Positions 27,162-34,877 of a stretch of 64,000 nucleotides of DNA are shown here, in pieces; the stretch's first letter is position 1; the number at the start of each line of letters is the position of its first letter. The notes under the pieces are model-generated. The model was given only the letters and a program-made list of their open reading frames with translations. It was not told the origin of the DNA and searched no databases. Source of the DNA: Limnohabitans sp. T6-5 (lineage in GTDB: Bacteria > Pseudomonadota > Gammaproteobacteria > Burkholderiales > Burkholderiaceae_C); NCBI RefSeq assembly GCF_003063315.1, contig NZ_NERV01000005.1:62001-126000 (forward strand), in the 5' to 3' direction. Position numbers and translations under genes: made by a program.

Positions 27162-27396
27162 CCTAGAAAACGCAGTTGAACGCGCCCGAGGGTACTGCCA
27201 TGGGGGGCAATGGCCAGGCGCGAGGAGGCCGCAGGCTGCACCCCTGCAACGACGAGCAACGCCGCCAGTGCCCCCCAGGGCTGTGCCATCGGGTGCGTAG
27301 CGGTACCACCCACCAGGTGAGCGTCTTCGTGCTTACAAAGTTCAGGATACATCAGGGTTTCCAGCGGGTTCAAAGCGGTCAACTGCGTTTTCTAGG
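27162..27396. mobile_element. 235-bp MITE-like element with 18-bp terminal inverted repeats
   Basis: The ends are perfect inverted repeats, CCTAGAAAACGCAGTTGA at 27162-27179 and TCAACTGCGTTTTCTAGG at 27379-27396, with similarity extending four bases further with one mismatch. A direct TTCAT flanks both sides (27157-27161 and 27397-27401), as expected for a 5-bp target-site duplication. The interior has no credible gene, so this is a non-autonomous element that would need a transposase from elsewhere. It separates the racemase gene from the DUF6352-like gene, which would have been three bases apart before insertion. Confidence 0.88.
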
Positions 27397-27404
27397 TTCA
27401 TGGT

Positions 27405-28475
27405 TCAGACCTCACGGGCCAAGGGCAAATTGAGCAAGAGGTTTTGCGGCTTGAGTTTGAGCAAGCCCTGATCGTTCATGGCCAAGCCCAGATAAACCGG
27501 CTTGCCCTGCACATCGGCCCGCATGTCTTGCGGGTGGTCAAAGCGCAGCGTGAACAGGCTGATGAGTTGCTGCTGGCGTTGAGCGTCCAGCTCATGGCCT
27601 TGGTACAAATCATTGAGCAAGGCCGTGGCCGTGACGTCCAGGCCAACATGCCAGCGCCAGGCCGGGTCGTCGACTTTTTGCACAGGCTCGATCTTGACCG
27701 ACACGCCCAGGAAATGCTGCACCCAACGGCTGAGCACCGTGGCCAGCGCTTTGAGGCCCGAACGGGCGTTGACCATTTTCAAGATCAGCCCGTGCGGCAA
27801 CTCGTTCTGAATCTCGTGCGTCATGTCGAGCAAGAAGGCATAACGGCCCAGGCCTTCGCGCTGAGCGAGGTAACGGTCTTCGTTGTCCTGGTGCAGCACC
27901 TTCACATCGACGGCCTTGAGCGGTGCACCGCCCTCCATCAGCAAGCGGCCCATCTCGCCCAGGCCACCGGTAGCTTGCAATTGGTCGAGCGTGTCGCTGT
28001 CGCCCGACAGCACGCGGCCATCGCGCACGGTGATGCGTTGGCGTCTGAACAACAGCTCGGCCGATCGCCAGACCCAGGCATCGTCAACGCTGCTCAGCAC
28101 TTGGCACACGATGGCCTGCACCACCAGGTCGATGAAGAGCGGGGGCAGCTGGATGTTGCCGCTCTGGATCCAGCCCATGTAGGCCGACTCCAGCGAGCCC
28201 GCGCTTTGCACATCGTCGCGAAAGCGCAGGAACAGTTCATAGTTCTCGCGAGCGTCTTCGTCCTTGAAGGCTTTCAGGCTCGTGGTGGCAACCTGCATCA
28301 AGGGCGTCTCCAGCAACGCCTTGTGCAGTCGCACCTCTTCCTTGCACGACTCGGGCACCAGCGCCATTTCGGGGCGTTGCAGCCACAGCCGCCAGTAATC
28401 CGGACTGGGCACCAGCCAACCCCGCTCGTTGGGGGTCAGGTGTGGGTGGCCGCAAGCCGTCCAGATGTGCTGCAT
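27405..28475 (-). CDS. DUF6352-like protein of unknown function
   Basis: 356 residues, soluble, no signal peptide. It begins MQHIWTACGHPHLTPNERGW, a pattern I associate with DUF6352 proteins of Burkholderiales, and continues through a conserved-looking YMGWIQSGNIQLPPLFIDLV and LLDMTHEIQNELPHGLILK. No catalytic motif is recognised. Before the MITE inserted, its stop codon was three bases from the racemase start, so it was probably the first gene of an operon with the racemase and the phosphatidyltransferase. Confidence 0.75.
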   Translation of the reverse strand: MQHIWTACGHPHLTPNERGWLVPSPDYWRLWLQRPEMALVPESCKEEVRLHKALLETPLMQVATTSLKAFKDEDARENYELFLRFRDDVQSAGSLESAYMGWIQSGNIQLPPLFIDLVVQAIVCQVLSSVDDAWVWRSAELLFRRQRITVRDGRVLSGDSDTLDQLQATGGLGEMGRLLMEGGAPLKAVDVKVLHQDNEDRYLAQREGLGRYAFLLDMTHEIQNELPHGLILKMVNARSGLKALATVLSRWVQHFLGVSVKIEPVQKVDDPAWRWHVGLDVTATALLNDLYQGHELDAQRQQQLISLFTLRFDHPQDMRADVQGKPVYLGLAMNDQGLLKLKPQNLLLNLPLAREV

Positions 28476-28831
28476 GGTTTACCTTTTTTCTGAAGATGGT
28501 TTTGCCATTGATCATGCCATTTCGCCCACTCGATCAGGCGCAGATCGAATCAGACCCCATGGGCGGCGCGCAGGACTTTGAACTTTTCGAGCGCCAGCGC
28601 CACGAAACACTCGGGTATCAATAGGTCCCATCCACTCCGGCAAATGCACTTGTACGGCTTGCAGCACAGTGGGAACGCCTCCTTCGGATGAGCCATCGCT
28701 GGCGGGCCTAGCGCCCATAACCATCGGTGCCTCCTGTGGCAGCTTGCGGCTTCTTTGCCGATTCATGATAGTGACTGCTGGGCGGACGCTTTAGACTGGC
28801 CTTTCCCCCCGGGATTCAGGAGGTAGAACAC
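28476..28831. other. Divergent intergenic region before the amine dehydrogenase operon
   Basis: This region lies between the leftward DUF6352-like gene and the rightward aauB gene and should hold both promoters. A minus-strand frame of 84 codons (28512-28766, beginning MNRQRSRKLPQEAPMVM) is open but shows no ribosome binding site or family likeness, so I do not call it a gene. A very good ribosome binding site (AGGAGGT, 28818-28824) stands seven bases before the aauB start. Confidence 0.5.
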
Positions 28832-30034
28832 ATGATGACCATTTTTGGAGCCAGCCGCGCACGCCCGTCGATGGGGGTGCTGAGCGCTCTTGCAGGCAGT
28901 CTGATCTTTGCGGCCAGCGCACACGCGGCAACTGCCCAGTCAGTGCCGCCCGAATTGCCCGCCGAAACCTTGACAGTCACCAGTCTGGCCGATGCCCCCA
29001 GCACTCGGGTGTATGTGGCCGATGTGGCCATCAGTCACATTGTGGACGGGCGCATCCGTGTCTTTGATGCCACGCAAGGCCGCTTTTTGGGCATGATTTC
29101 TACCGGCTTTGCAGGCAATTTCACGCTCAGCGCCAAGGCCGACGAACTTTATGTGGCCACCACTTATTACAGCCGGGGCACGCGAGGTGAACGCACCGAT
29201 GTGCTGGAAGTGCACGACACACGCCACTTGGCCCCCAAATTTGAAGTGCAGCTGCCGCCGCGCCGTGCCCAGGCCCTGAACTACCGTGGTCTGGTGCGCG
29301 CCACGGGCAGCGGCCGCTTCGTGCTGGTGCAAAACGCCACACCGGCCACCTCGATCACCGTGGTTGATCTGGTTGCACGCCAAGTGGTCAATGAAATCCA
29401 GACCCCGGGTTGCTGGGGCACCCTGCCCGCCGCCAACGGCAACCGTTTTGCCATGCTCTGCGGCGACGGCAAGGTCGCTACCGTCACCTTGAGCGAGCAA
29501 GGCCAGGTGACCGATCGCCAGGTCAGCGAGAAACTTTTTGATGCCGATACCGACGCCTGGTTTCACCACGCCGAACAGGTGGGCGACCGTTACTGGTTTG
29601 TCTCGTTCCTGGGGCAGTTGACCGAACTCGACCTGAGTGGCCCGGTGGCACGCGTGGTGCGCCAGCAAGCCCTGGTCAACGCCGCAGACCGCAAGGCGGG
29701 CTGGCGGCCCGGCGGGTATCAGAACTTTGCCGTGGACCCCGGTGGCCGTTGGTTGGTGGCAGGCATGCACCCCAAGGGGGCCGAAGGTTCGCACAAAAGC
29801 CCTGCGGCACAGCTGTGGGTGTTTGATCTTCAAAGCGGTCAACGGGTGGCCAAATACCCTGGCAAGGCCACCGCTTCTTTGACCTTTTCTCGCAATGGCG
29901 AACGTCTGCAGGCACTGGACGGCATGACGGGCGCCATGAACGTCTGGCGCTGGCAAGGCAAGGGCAAGCTCACGCACCTGACCACGGTGGCCAAAGCGGG
30001 CGAAGCGGCGCTGCACATCGAGTCGCACGACTGA
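28832..30034 (+). CDS. aauB: Aromatic amine dehydrogenase large (beta-propeller) subunit
   Basis: 400 residues with a signal peptide (to about AHA at residue 33). The rest is a seven-bladed propeller type protein of the methylamine/aromatic amine dehydrogenase large-subunit family: RVYVADVAISHIVDGRIRVF, GFAGNFTLSAK and a late LWVFDLQSGQRVAKYPGK. It forms the periplasmic heterotetramer with the TTQ-bearing small subunit, oxidising primary amines to aldehydes and ammonia. AGGAGGT seven bases upstream supports ATG 28832. It opens a tight operon in the order B-E-D-A-cytochrome-cytochrome, the order described for aau of Alcaligenes faecalis. Confidence 0.9.
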   Translation: MMTIFGASRARPSMGVLSALAGSLIFAASAHAATAQSVPPELPAETLTVTSLADAPSTRVYVADVAISHIVDGRIRVFDATQGRFLGMISTGFAGNFTLSAKADELYVATTYYSRGTRGERTDVLEVHDTRHLAPKFEVQLPPRRAQALNYRGLVRATGSGRFVLVQNATPATSITVVDLVARQVVNEIQTPGCWGTLPAANGNRFAMLCGDGKVATVTLSEQGQVTDRQVSEKLFDADTDAWFHHAEQVGDRYWFVSFLGQLTELDLSGPVARVVRQQALVNAADRKAGWRPGGYQNFAVDPGGRWLVAGMHPKGAEGSHKSPAAQLWVFDLQSGQRVAKYPGKATASLTFSRNGERLQALDGMTGAMNVWRWQGKGKLTHLTTVAKAGEAALHIESHD

Positions 30035-30044
30035 GGCCCATGGC

Positions 30045-30569
30045 ATGAACATGATGTCGCTCGACCCTTTGGCCGTCTGGATTCCAACGGCCTGGCTGGC
30101 CACCCTGATGGTGCATGCAGGTTTGGTCAAACACCTGGACCGTGCTTTGTTTGAGCAGCACCTGAGCGCCTATCGGGTGCCCGACGCCTGGCTTGCGGTG
30201 CTGGGCTGGACTCTGCCTACAGCCGAAATGGGCTTGGGCTTGCTGCTGCTCTCGCCCTGGCGAGATTGGGGTGCAGTCGGCAGTTGCGCGCTGCTGCTGC
30301 TGTACGCCGCCGCCATGGCCTGGCACCGCAAGGCAGGCCGCCAGCTGAACTGCGGCTGCGGCGGCGAGCCCTTGCCCCTGTCATGGACCTTGGTGCTGCG
30401 CAACCTGTCATTGGCGCTGTTGTGCTGGCCCGCCAGCGCGGTTCTCGCTCCGCGCCCAATGCACATCGCCGACTATGGCGTGACCCTGGGGGCGGTGTTG
30501 CTGGGCGCCTTGCTCTGGGCCGCGTTTCACCAAGTGCTGCGGCAAACTCGCCGCCCCAACCTCGTTTAA
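30045..30569 (+). CDS. aauE: MauE/AauE-type membrane protein for small-subunit maturation
   Basis: 174 residues with about five membrane helices, resembling MauE. A cysteine pair in NCGCGGEP lies in a loop. MauE and MauD are needed for folding and disulfide formation of the cysteine-rich small subunit in the periplasm. The gene starts ten bases after aauB and is followed 14 bases later by the MauD-like gene. The DoxX-like fold suggests a role in passing electrons or disulfides across the membrane. Confidence 0.88.
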   Translation: MNMMSLDPLAVWIPTAWLATLMVHAGLVKHLDRALFEQHLSAYRVPDAWLAVLGWTLPTAEMGLGLLLLSPWRDWGAVGSCALLLLYAAAMAWHRKAGRQLNCGCGGEPLPLSWTLVLRNLSLALLCWPASAVLAPRPMHIADYGVTLGAVLLGALLWAAFHQVLRQTRRPNLV

Positions 30570-30583
30570 AAGGACTAACTCTC

Positions 30584-31171
30584 ATGGATGCCATGACCCT
30601 CTCCGTCGCGCTGCTTTGGATCGCCGTACTCGCCTTGGGACTGCTGGTGTGGGCGCTGTCGCGCCAGGTGGGGGTGCTGTTTGAGCGGGTGGCCCCCATG
30701 GGGGCCCTGGTCACCGACGCGGGTCCCGCCGTGGGCCAGCCTTCGCCGATTTTTGACCTCACCGGCCTGCAGTCCGAACAGGTGGTGATCGGTGGCCCCC
30801 AAGCGAAACCCACTCTGCTGTTTTTTTTGGCGCCCACTTGCCCGGTGTGCAAGAAACTGATCCCCATTCTGAAAAATCTGGCGCGTGACGAAGCCAGTGC
30901 CTTGCGCGTGGTGCTGGCCAGCGATGGGGAGGGCGAGCACCTGCAGTTCATGCGTGCACAAGGTCTCGAATCCATGCCCTACCTCTTGTCCACCGAATTG
31001 GGCATGAGCTACCGCGTTTCGCGACTGCCTTATGCGGTGCTGATGGACCGCCAGGGCGTTGTGCGCGCCAAGGGGCTGGTCAATTCGCGTGAACAGCTCG
31101 ACAGCTTGCTCAATGCGCATGACATGGACACCCCCACGATTCAGAAATACCTTGAAGGCCACGCAGCCTGA
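30584..31171 (+). CDS. aauD: MauD/AauD-type thioredoxin-like protein
   Basis: 195 residues with an N-terminal membrane anchor (LLWIAVLALGLLVWALS) and a periplasmic thioredoxin fold. The active site is CPVC (Cys86, Cys89) in LFFLAPTCPVCKKLIPIL; the cis-Pro strand is VSRLPYAVLMD. MauD proteins are thought to place the six disulfides of the amine dehydrogenase small subunit. ATG 30584 is chosen because AAAAGGA lies just upstream and the anchor follows directly. It sits between the MauE-like gene and the small-subunit gene. Confidence 0.9.
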   Translation: MDAMTLSVALLWIAVLALGLLVWALSRQVGVLFERVAPMGALVTDAGPAVGQPSPIFDLTGLQSEQVVIGGPQAKPTLLFFLAPTCPVCKKLIPILKNLARDEASALRVVLASDGEGEHLQFMRAQGLESMPYLLSTELGMSYRVSRLPYAVLMDRQGVVRAKGLVNSREQLDSLLNAHDMDTPTIQKYLEGHAA

Positions 31172-31198
31172 GGCCAGGCCTTATTCCGGAGACTCCCC

Positions 31199-31738
31199 AT
31201 GCAATGGTTATTGAATACCTTGGACCGTTTGACTGAGCGGCGCGTGCGCGCCGTGGCCAGCCAGCACGGCAGACGCAGCTTTGTCACCCGTCTGGGCACG
31301 GCACTGGTCGGTGGCGCCATCTTGCCAATGCTGCCCTTTGACCGCAGCGGCCAGTTCATGGGCGCGCAAGCGGCCGAGCCTGGCAAGAAGATCGACAAGA
31401 CGCTGGACCCCACGCAATGCGAATACTGGCGGTACTGCGCCTTTGACGGCTACCTGTGCACCTGCTGTGGCGGCTCGCTCACGCAATGCCCGCCGGGCAC
31501 GGAAGCGTCCAAAGTGTCATGGGTCGGCACCTGCCTGAACCCGCAAGACGGTCGCCACTACCTGGTGTCTTATAACGACTGCTGCGGCAAAGGCTCGTGC
31601 GGGGAATGCCTGTGCAACAACAACGAGCGCGAGCGCCCCGGCTATCGCCTGGGGGTGCACAACGACATCAACTGGTGCATGGCCAACACCAGCTCCATGT
31701 TCCACTGCACCACCTCCATCATTGTGGGAGTGGCCTGA
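31199..31738 (+). CDS. aauA: Aromatic amine dehydrogenase small (TTQ) subunit
   Basis: 179 residues. The N-terminus carries a Tat-like signal (GRRSFVTRLG then a hydrophobic run). The mature part is cysteine-rich (CEYWRYCAFDGYLCTCCGG). The tryptophans that form tryptophan tryptophylquinone are Trp108 (VSWVGTC) and Trp159 (INWCMANTS), 51 residues apart as in the family; Asp127 (SYNDCCGKG) matches the catalytic Asp. These numbers are one less than those of the A. faecalis aromatic enzyme, which favours that type over methylamine dehydrogenase. Substrates would be amines such as tyramine or phenylethylamine. The stop overlaps the next start as TGATG. Confidence 0.92.
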   Translation: MQWLLNTLDRLTERRVRAVASQHGRRSFVTRLGTALVGGAILPMLPFDRSGQFMGAQAAEPGKKIDKTLDPTQCEYWRYCAFDGYLCTCCGGSLTQCPPGTEASKVSWVGTCLNPQDGRHYLVSYNDCCGKGSCGECLCNNNERERPGYRLGVHNDINWCMANTSSMFHCTTSIIVGVA

Positions 31739-32175
31739 TGCGTGCACTCTGGTGGGGGCTGGCCAGCTGGCTGAGCCTGTGCATACCTCAGGCACACGCA
31801 GAAGATGGTGCAGCCTTGTTTTCACAACACTGCGCCGCTTGTCACCAGGCCGACGGCAGCGGCACTGTGGGTCTGGCGCCTGCCCTCAAAGGGGAACACT
31901 GGCAGCGCCTGGGCACAGACCGCAATTACCTGGCGCAGGTGATCATGCATGGGTTGTCAGGCCCGATCGTGGTCAATGGTCAGCGTTTTGTGGGCAGCAT
32001 GCCCGCCTTTGCCGGGCAGTTGAGCGATGAGCAACTGTCCGCCATTGCCACGCACTTGCAAGGTCTGCAAGAGCGGCCTGGCCCAGCCTACAGCGCACAG
32101 GACTTCGCCAGCGTCCGCGCCAGTGCAGGCAGCCCGCCTCAGTCGCGTGCCCTGCGCACCCAGCTGCTCAAGTAA
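31738..32175 (+). CDS. Periplasmic monohaem cytochrome c of the aau cluster
   Basis: 145 residues with a signal peptide ending AHA and one haem motif CAACH close to the mature N-terminus, then a probable axial Met in VGSMPAFAGQLSD. It corresponds in position to orf-2 of the A. faecalis aau cluster, a small cytochrome. The likely role is electron acceptance from the amine dehydrogenase or a step in its maturation. Translation is coupled to aauA through TGATG. Confidence 0.88.
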   Translation: MRALWWGLASWLSLCIPQAHAEDGAALFSQHCAACHQADGSGTVGLAPALKGEHWQRLGTDRNYLAQVIMHGLSGPIVVNGQRFVGSMPAFAGQLSDEQLSAIATHLQGLQERPGPAYSAQDFASVRASAGSPPQSRALRTQLLK

Positions 32176-32179
32176 GACC

Positions 32180-32710
32180 ATGCGAGCAAAGGGCTGGTCA
32201 CTGACAAGCCTGGCATGTCTTGGCGTGGGATTTTTCGCCAGTTCAGTCCCCCACGCCCACGAGGTGCATGGCAACATCGCCACCACCTTGGGGCGGCAGG
32301 TGGTGCTGCACGCCAATGCACCGTCCATCTCGCCCACCCACAGTGCGCGTGCGCTGTATGTGTTGCACTGCGCGGGCTGCCACAGTCTGGACGGCAGTGG
32401 GTCGATCAGCGCACGCGTGCCCGACATGCGGCAGTTGGGGCTGTTTTTGCGGGTGCCCGGCGGGCGCGAATTCCTGATCCAGGTGCCCGGCGTCATGGGC
32501 TCAGGCCTCAACGATGCGCAAGTGGCCGAGGTCACCAACTGGGTGCTGAACACCTTGGCTCATGCGTCCATGCCACCCAATCACCGCGCCTATGATGCTG
32601 CCGAGGTGCATCAAGCGCGCCTGAACCCCTTGGTGGATGTGTCAGCCGCCCGTGGCTTGCTGGTGCACCGTGCACAGCAGCTTGGTTTGACATTGGCCCT
32701 GGCGCCTTGA
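32180..32710 (+). CDS. Second periplasmic cytochrome c-like protein of the aau cluster
   Basis: 176 residues with a signal peptide ending VPHAHE and a single haem motif CAGCH in YVLHCAGCHSLDGSGS. It starts four bases after the previous gene. It occupies the place of orf-3 in the A. faecalis cluster, whose role is not established. Only one CxxCH is present, so it is not a MauG-type dihaem enzyme. A redox partner or a maturation role are both possible. Confidence 0.85.
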   Translation: MRAKGWSLTSLACLGVGFFASSVPHAHEVHGNIATTLGRQVVLHANAPSISPTHSARALYVLHCAGCHSLDGSGSISARVPDMRQLGLFLRVPGGREFLIQVPGVMGSGLNDAQVAEVTNWVLNTLAHASMPPNHRAYDAAEVHQARLNPLVDVSAARGLLVHRAQQLGLTLALAP

Positions 32711-32740
32711 TCCGCGCCTGCAGGACACCAAACAACCCGC

Positions 32741-33706
32741 ATGGCAAAAATCTACGAACACCACGCCTGCGATGCCCAGGACCAGGCCGCCGCCTTGACC
32801 GGCTGGCAGCAGCGCTACGAGCAGCTCAGTTGTGGCCGTTTTGAGGGCCGAGCCTGGCAAATGGTCATGGACCAAGGGGCCTTGCTGCGCGAATCGAGCA
32901 ACCTGCACCTGCGCCAACAAATCACCCCACCGCCCGATCATCTGGTGTTGGCCATTCCATTGGCGGTGCAGCCGGGCTCGCGCTTTGCCGGTCGCCCACT
33001 GGCACGCGAATCGCTCTTGGTGTTTGGTGCCGATAATGAGCACCATCTGGTGTCAGCCGGTGCGTTGGACCTGATCGGCCTGTCGGTTCACCGCGACAAC
33101 TTGAAGCAATTGCCCAGCCAAAAACTCGAATGGCTGCATCAGGCAGAGCGCGTGCGCAACCTCGATCTGTCTGCGGATGCAGCCAGTGCCATTCGGCACA
33201 TGCTGCTGGCGGTCACAGCGAATGCTGCAAGCGGCATGGAAATCCTGGACAGCCATGCCCAGGAGTCCGAGTTACTCAACGCCACCCTGAGCCAGACCGT
33301 GATGTTGGCCATGCACAGCGCACAACAGGCGTCCAGCATTCCGCGCCGGGCTGACTCCAGGCTCAAAGTGGTGCAGCGCGCCATCGACTTCATGCAGGCC
33401 CATGTGCACGATGCCATCGGCGTGCCCGACATTTGTGCAGCAGCCTATGCGAGTCGGCGCAGCCTGCAATACTGTTTTGAAGAGGTTTTGCACACCACAC
33501 CACAAGCCTATTTGCGCGCATTGCGCCTGAATGAAGCGCGCCGTGTGCTCAAACAAGATGTTGCCCCCGCCATCCTTGACATTGCCTGCGATCTGGGCTT
33601 TTCCAGTGCCAGCCATTTCACCCGACACTACAAAATCATGTTTGGCGAGTTGCCCTCTCAAACCCTCAAGGCCAGTCCTGCGGGCGCACCGCCCATTTGG
33701 GTTTGA
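32741..33706 (+). CDS. AraC-family transcriptional regulator
   Basis: 321 residues. The C-terminal 100 residues hold the two helix-turn-helix motifs: VPDICAAAYASRRSLQYCFE and ILDIACDLGFSSASHFTRHY, followed by KIMFGELPSQ. The N-terminal domain has a cupin-like ligand region of the type seen in EutR-like regulators. It lies 30 bases behind the aau cluster on the same strand, so it is the natural candidate activator for amine-induced expression of that operon and may be co-transcribed with it. Confidence 0.9.
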   Translation: MAKIYEHHACDAQDQAAALTGWQQRYEQLSCGRFEGRAWQMVMDQGALLRESSNLHLRQQITPPPDHLVLAIPLAVQPGSRFAGRPLARESLLVFGADNEHHLVSAGALDLIGLSVHRDNLKQLPSQKLEWLHQAERVRNLDLSADAASAIRHMLLAVTANAASGMEILDSHAQESELLNATLSQTVMLAMHSAQQASSIPRRADSRLKVVQRAIDFMQAHVHDAIGVPDICAAAYASRRSLQYCFEEVLHTTPQAYLRALRLNEARRVLKQDVAPAILDIACDLGFSSASHFTRHYKIMFGELPSQTLKASPAGAPPIWV

Positions 33707-33722
33707 GCCGCGCTGCGTGCGC

Positions 33723-34832
33723 TCATTCCACCGGCAGGCAGCCAAAGCCCATGGGCGCTCCGGGTAGTTCTTCAAACATGCTCAAGCCTTCGACATTGAT
33801 GTCCACATCGTGACCCATGTCCATGAGTTTGTGAGCCAGCTCAGCTTTGTCAGAGACTTCGAGTTTCCGGTAAATTTCGCGCAGGTGGTGACGCGCCGTG
33901 GTCGGTGCAATGCCCAAATCGCGGGCAATTTCCTTGTAATTGGACCCCGCCGAAAATTGCTGCGCAATTTCTGACTCGCGTGGCGACAATCGGCCCACAT
34001 GGCTGACTGGGCGCAAATCAATCAGCCACAAGTCACCCACCGAATGCAAACGCACGCTCAAGCGCTGGCCTCTGTAGGGTGTACCTGCCAGCAAATGTCT
34101 CACCAAAGGCTCGGGCAAGAGCGGCCCCCGCCACTGTGGCCACTCCAGACGCAAGGCGGCGGTGAGGGCCTGATCGGCCACATACAGCATGCCTCGTTTG
34201 TCAACCACACCCAACGAGGCGCGCCCTGATGCATTGCTGGCACGCACACGCTCCAGGTGCAGCATCCAGTTGGCCGACAGCGCTGCCGTCAGGTGAGGCA
34301 TGAGCATTTGCATGGTGCGTCGCTCATGTTCGGTAAAAGCGGGCTTGCCTTCCATGCGGTACAAGGACAAAAAAGCCATGAGTTTGAGTTCAGGCAACAA
34401 AGTCACCGTGCACAAACAACTGGTGATGCCAAAACGCGCCATCAGTGAAGCCAGTCCGGGTGAAGCGTACAGCTGCTTGCGGCCGAAATTCACGCAGGTG
34501 CCAGGCTCCAGCATGGCCGCATCGGCAATCGTGTCTTGTTCTTTGATGTCGTCCCACAAGCCCGGGTAAAAAGCGGGCAAGCGATAAGGCAATGAAGCAT
34601 GAACCTCTAGCTGACCGTCCAGAGGCTGCGATGCCATGCCCCACCAGGCAGAATCGAAATCAAAGCGCGCACTGATCGCGTCCATGGCCAGACGCTGGAA
34701 GTTCTGAATCGGGGCCAAACGCGAAATGCGGTACAACTCCAACAGGGTTTTGCCAAAAGTTTCTGTATTCATCACAAGACGACTCGGTTGAATCGGCATT
34801 GAATTGAACACCTTTTGCTTCGGGGCGTCCAT
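33723..34832 (-). CDS. LuxR-type regulator adjacent to the formamidase genes
   Basis: 369 residues with a C-terminal LuxR helix-turn-helix: LSPRESEIAQQFSAGSNYKE then IARDLGIAPTTARHHLREIY and RKLEVSDKAEL. The first 200 or so residues may form a GAF-like sensor. It is the last gene in the dimethylformamidase direction, 45 bases after the large-subunit gene; LuxR-type regulators are known beside dmfA1A2 in dimethylformamide degraders. The start is uncertain: ATG at 34832, 34799 and 34772 are in frame and none has a good ribosome binding site. Confidence 0.85.
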   Translation of the reverse strand: MDAPKQKVFNSMPIQPSRLVMNTETFGKTLLELYRISRLAPIQNFQRLAMDAISARFDFDSAWWGMASQPLDGQLEVHASLPYRLPAFYPGLWDDIKEQDTIADAAMLEPGTCVNFGRKQLYASPGLASLMARFGITSCLCTVTLLPELKLMAFLSLYRMEGKPAFTEHERRTMQMLMPHLTAALSANWMLHLERVRASNASGRASLGVVDKRGMLYVADQALTAALRLEWPQWRGPLLPEPLVRHLLAGTPYRGQRLSVRLHSVGDLWLIDLRPVSHVGRLSPRESEIAQQFSAGSNYKEIARDLGIAPTTARHHLREIYRKLEVSDKAELAHKLMDMGHDVDINVEGLSMFEELPGAPMGFGCLPVE

Positions 34833-34877
34833 CAGGGTTGATCCGGGCGTATCAGGCGCGCAACGCGGCAGCGGTGT

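Noticed and set aside
27158..27382. Small frame inside the MITE-like element as a transposase or passenger gene
   Set aside because: Only 74 codons, no transposase motif, and it overlaps the inverted ends.
28512..28766. 84-codon minus-strand frame between the DUF6352-like gene and aauB
   Set aside because: No ribosome binding site, no recognised family, and it occupies the expected divergent promoter region.
28832..32710. Methylamine dehydrogenase (mau) as the identity of the amine dehydrogenase cluster
   Set aside because: Gene order, lack of mauF/mauG and the residue numbering of the small subunit fit the aromatic amine type better, though substrate is not proven.
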